Made by a program: the position numbers and the translations under genes
Shown here: piece by piece, positions 5,850-14,163 of the stretch
Layout: each line of letters opens with the position of its first letter
How positions within the stretch are numbered: the stretch's first letter is position 1
The notes under the pieces: model-generated
Seen by the model: only the letters and a program-made list of their open reading frames with translations
Database searches by the model: none
Told to the model about the DNA's origin: nothing
NCBI GenBank assembly: GCA_018713805.1
Contig: DVOF01000188.1
Location: forward strand, 1-14,163
Length of the DNA stretch: 14,163 bases
Source of the DNA: Candidatus Aphodoplasma excrementigallinarum
Lineage (GTDB): Bacteria; Bacillota; Clostridia; UBA1381; UMGS1253
Direction of reading: 5' to 3'

Positions 5850-7586
5850 CTATCGGATGAGCTTACCAAGCTTGTCGAGCGTATTGTAGAGTAGTACAGC
5901 CGCCTCAGCACGGGTTGTATTGCCTTCCGGCTGGAAGCTGCCATCATCATAACCGTTGATAATACCCATGTTCTTGAGTGCAAATACTGCATCTCTTGCA
6001 TAGTCGGCAATCTGATCTTTATCCGTGAAATCGTATTCGTCCGTGCTTGTGTCAAGCCCTGCCGCACGGATCATACGGTAAAGCATCAGCGCCATATCCT
6101 GACGGGTAATCTGGTCGCCAATTCCAAACAGGCCATCGCCGATACCCTGCGTAATCCCGTTCGTTTCAGCAGATGCAATATACGGCGAATACCATGCATT
6201 CTGTGCGTCTGTGAAGCTCGGAGAAGCACTCATATCGATTGCATCCGCGCCGTACAGGCCAACTACCGTAATCTTGATGAACTCTTCTCTCAAAATCGGG
6301 TTGTTCGGGCCAAAGGAACCGTCGTCATACCCCTCGAAAATCCTTCTGCTGCTCAGTTCCTTGATTGCCTCCTGCGCCCATACGATATCGTCAATATCAT
6401 TGTAGTTCGGTTCCGGTACCGCTGTCGGTTCCGAAGTCGGCTTTACAATGATCGTGCCGTCATCCGGATTACCCGGGTAGCTTGGATTACTCGGGTTGCT
6501 CGGATTACTCGGGTTGCTCGGGTTGCTCGGAGTCCCGCTATTATACTGATTTACCGCCGCCGTAAACGCCGCATCCAACTGCTCAAATGTGGAAGGATTG
6601 CTGTTTCTAACCGATGTAATAACATTTACCTTCTGGTTGCTCGTCAAGCCGCTGTACTTGCTCATGTTTGTCAGGCCGAGATCGCTCCCATATGTGTCGA
6701 TGAAGTGCTTCGCATTCATCGTGTTGCCGTCCTTCGGGCTCGTAACACCAGCAATGATTACCAATTCTTTGAAGCTCTCTTCCATATCTGCCGCATTCTC
6801 AAACCCAGCGCCGAACATGGAATCGATGACTTTCTGAGCAGCAGCCTCTGACATGTTGCCAGCCGTCAGCTCTTTGTAATACTCTTCTACATCTGCGTAG
6901 TTTTTAAGCTCCGCCAAATCCGGAACGAGACTGCCATTAAGCGCCTGTGCATACAGCTCTCTATTGATTTCTACAACTACATCCGGCAAAATGTCGATCG
7001 TGTAGCTGGTGCCTCTCCACTGTGCCAGATTGCTGATGATTGCCGCTGCTGCGTCGAGCTGAAGATCCATATCCGCTTTGGTCGCAAGTTCATCCCAACG
7101 ATCCATGTCAAAGCCAATGATATACTTGGCTTCTTCCAAGTTTGCCTTCTGGTTCGTGCTGTCGGTTTCATTGATAATTCTCTGCAGCATCTCAAACTTT
7201 ACGTCCGAGGAAGCGTAGTAGAACTTTGCTACCTGCGCATCCATATCGTCGTACGGAACTACCATTACACCGTAAAAGCCGTATGGCTCCGAACGGTCCA
7301 TCGTCACCGTACCGGTAAAGCTGCCGTCTTCCTGTACAGTTGCCTGCCCTATGGCAACCGGCAACTCAGTCGTATCGACAGTATCTGCCGCTTCGTCCCA
7401 TGGGTAAACCGAGAGCGTTACATCCTCATAGGGCGTATGACCCGGGAAACTGCCGCTAATGATAACTGAAGTATCTGTCGCATTCTGCTCCGCCGTAACC
7501 TCGGCAAATGCACTGGTGGTACTAAGCATCAGCATCGCAACCACCATGATGACCGATACAACCTTTAAAAGATTCGATCGTTTCAT
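5850..7586 (-). CDS. Secreted S-layer homology (SLH) domain protein
   Basis: A 578-residue exported protein. Residues 1-28 form a signal peptide with basic start, hydrophobic core and an AFA cleavage site. Residues about 40-125 look like a beta-rich domain, and about 130-345 are mostly helical; I recognise no family for either. A linker of five NPS units (355-369) and a Pro-rich stretch lead to three SLH domains at about 398-440, 457-503 and 519-568, each with the GxGDGxFxP-type turn. In other bacteria SLH trimers hold proteins non-covalently to pyruvylated secondary cell wall polymers. The key TRAE motif is intact only in the third repeat (558-561); the others read LREE and TRQD. AGAGGAGG lies 11 bases before the ATG. 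It is the last gene after the giant protein, 88 bases away with no clear promoter between, so co-transcription is likely. Confidence 0.92.
   Translation of the reverse strand: MKRSNLLKVVSVIMVVAMLMLSTTSAFAEVTAEQNATDTSVIISGSFPGHTPYEDVTLSVYPWDEAADTVDTTELPVAIGQATVQEDGSFTGTVTMDRSEPYGFYGVMVVPYDDMDAQVAKFYYASSDVKFEMLQRIINETDSTNQKANLEEAKYIIGFDMDRWDELATKADMDLQLDAAAAIISNLAQWRGTSYTIDILPDVVVEINRELYAQALNGSLVPDLAELKNYADVEEYYKELTAGNMSEAAAQKVIDSMFGAGFENAADMEESFKELVIIAGVTSPKDGNTMNAKHFIDTYGSDLGLTNMSKYSGLTSNQKVNVITSVRNSNPSTFEQLDAAFTAAVNQYNSGTPSNPSNPSNPSNPSNPSYPGNPDDGTIIVKPTSEPTAVPEPNYNDIDDIVWAQEAIKELSSRRIFEGYDDGSFGPNNPILREEFIKITVVGLYGADAIDMSASPSFTDAQNAWYSPYIASAETNGITQGIGDGLFGIGDQITRQDMALMLYRMIRAAGLDTSTDEYDFTDKDQIADYARDAVFALKNMGIINGYDDGSFQPEGNTTRAEAAVLLYNTLDKLGKLIR
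6480..6524 (-). repeat. Five tandem NPS codon triplets in the SLH protein linker
   Basis: Five consecutive copies of a nine-base unit encode Asn-Pro-Ser, followed by a NPDD segment. The units differ by synonymous bases (AAT/AAC, CCG/CCC, AGC/AGT), so the array is not a very recent expansion. It forms the flexible spacer between the helical region and the SLH domains and could vary in length between strains. Confidence 0.75.
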
Positions 7587-7616
7587 ATCTTCTGATTCCT
7601 CCTCTATTCTCTGCTC

Positions 7617-7638
7617 CGGGAGGGGAGTCCCCCTCCCG
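7617..7638 (-). other. Strong intercistronic stem-loop before the SLH gene
   Basis: CGGGAGGGG (7617-7625) pairs perfectly with CCCCTCCCG (7630-7638) around a four-base loop. It lies between the giant protein stop and the ribosome binding site of the SLH gene. No T run follows on the minus strand, so it is not a standard terminator. It may be a processing or stability element that sets different levels for the two proteins. Confidence 0.55.
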
Positions 7639-7674
7639 TTGCAAAGGTATGCTCATGACTCGATGTATGGTTGC

Positions 7675-10600
7675 TTATTGCCATGGATTCGGATCCTGTC
7701 CGCCTTCCTCAATACCACCTTCATCGCCTGTGTCGCCGCCAACGTCGCCGCCGTCGTCAATGCCAGGGTTTTTAATATCACTGCCCCAAACGATCAGGTA
7801 TACCGGCGGATCCCAAGGTGCCCTGTCGTCTGCCCAGTAGCTCGGCGCACCGTAGTTCGGAATCTGTACAACGTCGCCAGCCTTGAAGTCCTTGTAGTAT
7901 ACGCTGCCGTTTTCCGTCTTTGCCTGGAAGTGCGTACTTACGATATCAACATCATCCGTCGGTGCTGCTGTAATCCAGCCTTCCGGCTTGTTCGGCCACG
8001 GCTGTGCGAACTCCTGCATTCCAAGGCCCTCATTTGTCAAATCCGCATTGTAATACGTATCTGCAAAGAAGATTCTGCAATCACTCGACACTACAAACTC
8101 AAGCCAGTACGGATTCCCATCCTTGCCGTTATATGTCTCAGAGAAGTACGGTTTTGTGCTGTATACGGCGTTTCCGTCGTCTTTCGCAGAACGGATGTAA
8201 GTCGCGCCTTCAAAGAACGTGGAGGTGCCGTCGGTGTACAAAACATTGTCTCTGTCGATGTACGCCAGGCTGCCGCCCGCACCATTGCTTGCTCCAATGA
8301 CAAGGTTTTCCTGCACATCGGCCCTGGAAGCTGACGAGAGGTTAAGCACCTTGTTGGCTGTCGCGTCCAGAATAGCCTTTACGGTATAAACCGTCTGCGT
8401 ACCTTCGCTGTTTGAAACGGTAATCGTCGCCGTATCTCCTGCAGCGGACGGCGTCAGGCTCTGCTTGCTATACGATACATTCATACCGGATTCCGCCGCT
8501 ACAGCAGCGATGCTAACTGCGTCCGCTGTCGGCATATAGATTGTATAGTCTTTCGTATCCGCCGAGAAGTTCGGAACCGATATGCCGTTGTAGGTCAGGC
8601 TCGCAAGCGCTGTGTTATAGCTCGGAACATCCTCGCCCCACTGGATCAGCGTAATCAGGTTCTGATTATTCGTCGAATTTATCGTCCGGATGGTTACAAC
8701 CTCATTTGCTGCAAAGCTCTTATAATAAGTAACGGTATACCTGGTAGCATAGTTTGCCGGATTTGCATCACCCGATGCATTCTGGTACATGTTGCAGTAA
8801 TATGGATACTGCTCGTAGTTGTGTACATACTCATCCGGCAAACCATTTGCACCCCAGTCGCCCATCCCAGCAAGGCCGGTGCTCGGCTCTACTACCTTTG
8901 TCCAGGAAGGATCAGTCTCATAGCTTGCAATATCCCTATCGAATTTCACATATACGGTACCAGCCTCGTTTGCACGGAAGCGGAAATACTCGTTATCCGC
9001 CCCTGTAAACGCTTTCAAAGCTTCATCCTTTGTTCTTCCTGGTGTGTCGCCAATCGGGTTAATGAGCTGCGTCGCGCCCATAATCGCCGCACCTACGTCG
9101 GTAAAGGCCATCCCCGGCGTCTTGCCGTCTGCCCCGGTATCGCCTCTGTCACTGTAGAATTTAGACAAGTTATTTATCGGCTCGGTCGGCTTGATTTCAT
9201 TGTTGCCAGTGTTCGCCCGAATCGCCGTCAGCCCCGGATTTACAAGGATATCGATCGTCGTGCCCTCATGGCTGGGTACGTCATATGTTTTTGCGCCCGC
9301 CATGGGGTCCGCGTTTTTCGTAAAGTTGATTGTATACGTATTCGTTACCGATCCGTCAGCCGACTTCACCGTTACGACAACCTGCGCCGTATTGCCATCA
9401 AAGGTAACCGTGCCGTCGGTATCTACATTTGCGCTGTAGCTGATGGATGCGTTGGCATTTGTAATCCCTTCCGCCGCTACCTTTACAGCCGCGCTCATAT
9501 CGCTAATCGTTACGTCAAACGTATTTGTCGCGGTACTGCCGCTTACGAAATCCGGTACCGTAACCGCACTGCCGTCGCCAACCGTATATGTCAGCGACTT
9601 CAGGCTCGCGCTCTTCGTAAGGTTGCTGTCCGGAACGATCAGGTAAATGCTCGGGTTCGTGAATATACGCTTGGTTGCATCGCCCCAGCTCTCGTCCCAA
9701 CCGTAGTTCGGAACCTGTACGGTGTCGCCTGCATTAAAGTGCTTGGAGAACAGCCTACCGCTGGAACCATTGATGGTCATTTCCCAAATCCCGAAGGTCA
9801 GCCCGGACGTATCAACCGACCAGTCGCCTCTGTTCTTCCAGCCTTTTCCTTCCATGTCTGCCACGTAAACCGTGCCCGGTACATTCATCGTAAAGGTCAT
9901 CCAGTACGGATTGTCACCCTGTCCGTCATATGCGCCCGCATAGTACGGCGCTGTGCTGGATGGCGTCGGCGTATCGGCGCCCTTATTTTTTTGCAGGACA
10001 TATGCCCCTTCAAACTCCGCAGAAGATGCGGTGGTAATTACACAGCCGTCCGCATTCGTATACGACTCCGTCACGCCAAGCTCAATCTGTGTAAGCGTAG
10101 GCGTATTAGATGTCGCATAGGTCAGGTCGGAAATAATTTCCGTCGGTTCCGGCTCCGGTTCCTCCGCAACCGTAAACGACATCGTAATCTCTCTCTTTGT
10201 ACCGTCCTGTGCCGTTACGACAACAACAACATCCGTTGCCGCGTCCGGCGAAACAGTTACAACGCCGCCGGCCATTTCATCCTCGCCGACCATAACGCTC
10301 GTGCGAGCGTTTGCATCTTTTGTTACCGCAGTAACCGTTACGCTCGCCGTGCCATAAGGAAGCTCAATCGTCCCATAGTCCGTCTTATCTTCCGCAAAAC
10401 CCGGAACGTCAGTTGCATTGCTGCCGTTCGGCGCATATTTCAGCGACGAAAGATTTGTATCGGAAGAGAGTGTCGGTGCAGTTGCTCCCTTGCTGATTAC
10501 GATATCATCAAGGTAGATTCTCGCATCGCTCTCTGCGCCCATTTGATTGTTGAAGATCGTAACAACAGTTTGTGTACCACTCTCTGGTACAAAATTCGGA

Positions 10601-13600
10601 CGCGCAAGCGTGATGCCGGCAACAACCTTATCTGTATCATTGCCATTTACATCCTTAAGGCCCACGCCTGTCACTTCCGCAACAATCTTTGTCTCCGCTA
10701 CGCCCGGCGTTACATACAATGTATAACTAATCCACGTACTCTCCGAAGGTGTAGAACCAATTACATTGCCGTCCAACAACGAAATCATTCCATTATTGAT
10801 ACGGAGGGTAATTTGCTTAATCTCTTCGCCACCCGCCGGCGTAGTACGGAACTCCACATAGTGGGACGGCTTCCTACCCCCAGCATCGGCAATCCTTATC
10901 TTACCGCTGATCGCGTAAGTTTCTCCCGCTTGCATACCAACATTCTTACGGAGAGAAGGATAGGTTTCCTGCGAAGCATCCGCCGACCACTTTACCTCCG
11001 CAACCTGGCCGTTGCCCGCCGGGTTTGTAACAGCGGTAAAGTTTGCTGTCTGGTTAACCGCATCCCAGCCCTTAGTTGCCTTATCCAAAGCAGTATCTAA
11101 TCCATAAGCCTCAAAGTCGTCGCTGAAGATTTCCTCCGTCGGCTGCGGCTCCTGCGCCGCAACCGTGAAGGTAAGTTTAAACGTGTTTGTTGTATCGCCA
11201 TTCGTTACCGTTACGGTAACCACTGTCTCCGCAGCCGACGATACCGCAATCGGGTTCTCCGGAGAGATGGTAACGCTTGCGTTATCATCCGCCCGCGTCG
11301 CGCCAACCGTTACCGACGTTGTACCATAAGGCAGCTCGATTGCTGCATACTCTCCGCCTTCATCTGTCGCACTGAATCCCGGGACAGATGTCGTCGTGCT
11401 ATCTACCGTGTAGGTCAGTGCACTCAGTTTTGCATTCTCCTCCGGTTCCGGCTCTATCTCCGGTACGTTCGTAGCAAAAATTTTCAGCTCGTCGAGGTTT
11501 ACATACGAACCGTCGTCTCTCGCAATATTATTATTGTATAAAACTCGCACGGCGTTATCGTCTGCTATAACATTGTATACCTGCGACTTTGTTGCAACAA
11601 TTCTGTCAGTCGGGGTACCATCCGCATCCTTCAGCCCCTCGCCGGTCAAAACAACGGTAAACTGTGTTTCTTCACCCGAGGCGCCCGGTACGATATATAC
11701 GGTATAATCAATCCAAGTATCCGGCGTTGCCGAACCAATCACATTCGGAACTTCTTTTGTACCAAAGAAGCTAATGGAATCCGTCGTAATAGAAAGTGTC
11801 GTCAGCCTCTTGCTGGTGTCGTTATTCGCTGTATTGCGCAGCTCAATATAATGACTCGGCTTTGTATCCGCAGTATTATGGATCTGCACCTTACCACCGA
11901 TCGCAATCGCTTCCATTTCAGATGCACTCAAAGTTTCCTGAATATTATTTACATTCTTGTGCATTACCGGGTATTTCTGTCCTTTATCTACTTCCGGAGT
12001 AGCTGGATCTTCATCGTCATCTACCATCTTCGTCAGGGCCTTTGCCTGCGCCATCTGCCCGCCGTCCGGATTTGCAACAGCGATAAAGCTTGCCGAATTG
12101 TCGTAGATTGCATCCCAGCCCTTTACCGTGTTGGAGATCGGCGTATTAACATCGTAGCCTTCAAAATCGTCTTCAAAAATCACTTCAGTCGGCTCCGGTT
12201 CCGGTTCCGGCTCCGCCGTCTCCGGGCTCTCGCCCCATACTACAACATAGAAGGACGGATCTTTAAACGCTCTATCAGAAGTCAAGGTCGTCCAGGAGTT
12301 ATTCCAGCCGTAGTTCGGGATCTGTACCGTTTCGCCAGCCGTGAAGGTCTTGTAGAACATTGTCATATTTCCGGCGCTGCCGAATTTATATTTACTGGTC
12401 TGCCAGTCGTCCGGCTTGTTCGGCCAGCCCTTGCCCTCGCGGTCAACAACGTATACCGTAGCGTCGGAGCTTACCTCAAAGGTCAGGTAATAGCCGTTGT
12501 CGTCCTTACCGCTGTAGACCGGATTGCCCCAGTATTTCGCCGTCGGCGCATCGGTATTGTTTGACCCAAAGGCATCGCCCTTGTTCCGGCGGATTGCCGT
12601 CGCGCCCTCGAAAAATTCCGGTGAATTGGATGCTCCATAAATCGCCGCACCCGTGTTCGTGCCGTCTGCGTTATTGGCCTCGCCAACAGAATACAGCAAG
12701 TACGGGGACGTAGTGCCAAATACGATCGTGTCAGCCTTCATCTGCAGGTCGGTGCTGGCGTTCGGCTCCGCCTCTGTCAGATTAAGAATCTGATTTACAA
12801 TCTCTGCACCTTCTACAGTGATATTAATTGTAAATGCATTGCTAACCAGGCCGGACTCGGAACTTACAACTACCTTAACTGTAGCTGCCCCCTCCGTCAG
12901 GTCGATTACGCCGCCAGCTACGGCTTCATTGTCAACCATAACAGTTGCCGTGCCGTTCTTCTGTGTAGCTGCCGTAATCGTTACGGACGTTGTCCCCTCG
13001 CCCAGCGTGAGGTTGTAGGAACCGCCCTCAGCCGCCGCATCGAAGCCCGGGACGTCTGTTGCAACGCCGTCTGCAACCGTGTACTGTAAGGAGCTGAGTT
13101 TTGCGACGTCGCTCGCTTCAGCCGGATTTACTTTGCCCGTGCTGTCCCAAACGATGAACCAGGTCGGTGCCTCATACCATGCGGTTCCACCTTCCCCACT
13201 AACCCAGGTGCCAATCTTACCAAAGTTCGGGATACGAACCGTCTCGCCCGCTTCATAATGTCTATAATAGAAATCCGAAGAAGCATCCAGCAGGAAGTTT
13301 GCCTTCGTGTTCTTTGTCCACTCTTCCGGAGCTTCCGGAGCGTTCGGCCATACGCCACCCGTGTTAACCGGTCCAGTCAAAGTCTGGAATACCGTACAAG
13401 CGCTCGTTACCGTAAACTCGAGCCAGTAACCGTTGTCGTCTTTACCGTTGTATGCATCCGGATTGCCGCTTGTGCCGACATAGTACGGTCTGTTCGCCCA
13501 GTTGCCTCCCGGCGAAGACGTCCTGTCATTCCGGTCGCCGCGGATAACCGTTGCACCGTTAAAGTAGCTGTTCGTATTTGCACTCACAGCACGAGGATTT

Positions 13601-14147
13601 GTGGTCGACTCGCTGGTGTAACGGCTCGTCGTACCCGGGATCAACCCATCCGTAACCGCATACTTGCCGCTGATAGATGGAACCTGCTCAGTCGTGTAAC
13701 CGCCATTTTCTGTATATACGCCAGCTGTAGCTGCCGTCGACATATTTGTAACGCGATTAACGCCTTCCACGGTAATATCAATCGTATAAATATTTTCAAT
13801 CCGGCCAGACTCGGTATCTGCAACTACTACCTTAACTGTAGCAGATCCGTTCGTCAGGTCAATTATACCATCTGGAATTTCTTCCTCTCCAACCATGATG
13901 GTTGCCGTGCCGCCTTCCTCTGCAACTGCCGCAATCGTCACAGATGTTGTCCCCTGATCAAACGTAAGGTTATACTCTCCGCCTTCGTCTGCCGCGTCAA
14001 AGTCCGGCACGCTTGTCGCGCTGCCGCCGCCCAACGTATACGTTAAGGAGGAAAGCTTCATCCGTGTGGGAACCGTCGGCGCGGTCACACCCTTGCCAAT
14101 CATAATGTCATCAAGGTATATCCTTGCGTTGCTCACTGCCCCTGTGT
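7675..14147 (-). CDS. Giant modular surface protein, N terminus missing
   Basis: The visible part is over 2,150 residues and runs off the right edge; residues are numbered here from the GTG at 14136, which lies inside a repeat module and is not the true start. Six cadherin-like beta-sandwich domains (C; about 26-124, 345-443, 902-993, 1226-1324, 1509-1606, 1842-1924) share the LSSLTY...VPxF...Y pattern. They alternate with two other modules. Module A (1-21 as a remnant, 653-890, 1003-1217) begins DDFE and ends near ARIYLDDI. Module B (130-333, 446-636, 1335-1502, 1617-1835 divergent, 1928-2119) carries FEGA, GKDDNGYWL and AGETVQIPNYG blocks. Acidic-proline linkers such as EPEPEPEP separate some modules. 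The C terminus is a Gly/Asp/Glu tail with no LPXTG, membrane helix or SLH domain. It is probably exported and adhesive or polymer-binding; the function is unknown. Confidence 0.85.
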
Positions 14148-14163
14148 CTGTCTCTTATACACA
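14148..14163. other. Nextera mosaic-end adapter remnant at the contig edge
   Basis: CTGTCTCTTATACACA is identical to the first 16 bases of the Tn5/Nextera mosaic-end adapter in read-through orientation. It sits exactly at the sequence end, as expected for untrimmed library adapter. An in-frame TAA for the giant gene (14157-14155) falls inside it and is therefore artificial. The gene continues upstream as ETDTGA before the GTG, matching the internal copy MGAESDARIYLDD. Confidence 0.9.

Noticed and set aside
6480..6524. Short tandem repeats considered as a CRISPR array
   Set aside because: The units are nine bases, contiguous, without spacers, and encode Asn-Pro-Ser in frame within the SLH protein linker.
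8821..11100. A 759-codon open frame on the plus strand, antisense to the giant surface gene
   Set aside because: It lies fully opposite a well-supported protein with recognisable repeats, its translation is low-complexity and rich in Arg, Cys and Ile, and it has no domain pattern. The antisense frame stays open because of the codon choice of the real gene.

Overview
The window reads as a spore-forming member of the Bacillota, probably class Clostridia. The evidence is a 22-residue SpoVM-like protein, an SLH-domain surface protein with a Gram-positive style signal peptide, strong Shine-Dalgarno sequences before almost every gene, and several hairpin-plus-T-run terminators. It looks like a contig from a shotgun assembly: the last 16 bases match the Nextera transposase mosaic-end adapter, so the right edge is a library or assembly artefact and the gene running into it is cut.

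Left part (1-1206, minus strand). An AT-rich MazG-like nucleotide pyrophosphohydrolase gene has its own extended -10 promoter and a downstream hairpin. It is separated from a solitary ruvC (Holliday junction resolvase) by a 312-base gap. That gap holds a GC-rich, hairpin-rich segment flanked by an 8-bp direct repeat, which may be a small dispersed or inserted element.

Middle part (1207-5442, plus strand). A divergent control region carries an ARG-box-like site and a perfect 7-bp inverted repeat close to the argG start. It leads into argG, an intercistronic terminator-like palindrome, argH, and an MFS transporter gene that overlaps the argH stop codon (ATGA). ArgG and ArgH carry out the last two steps of arginine synthesis. 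The coupled transporter may move arginine or a related compound, but nothing in its sequence proves a substrate. A bidirectional terminator closes the region.

Sporulation micro-operon (5458-5697, minus strand). A 49-residue protein with two predicted membrane segments lies 21 bases upstream of a GTG-started spoVM-like gene. Both are small enough to be missed by ordinary gene callers.

Right part (5785-14163, minus strand). A very large modular surface protein (at least 2,153 residues, N terminus missing) alternates cadherin-like beta-sandwich domains with two other repeated modules. It is followed 88 bases later by a 578-residue secreted protein with three SLH domains. The large protein shows no anchor at its C terminus. 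The SLH protein is a candidate cell-wall attachment partner, or simply a second cell-surface component of the same transcription unit. The large module array with the SLH partner and the spoVM micro-operon are the most interesting parts of the window.
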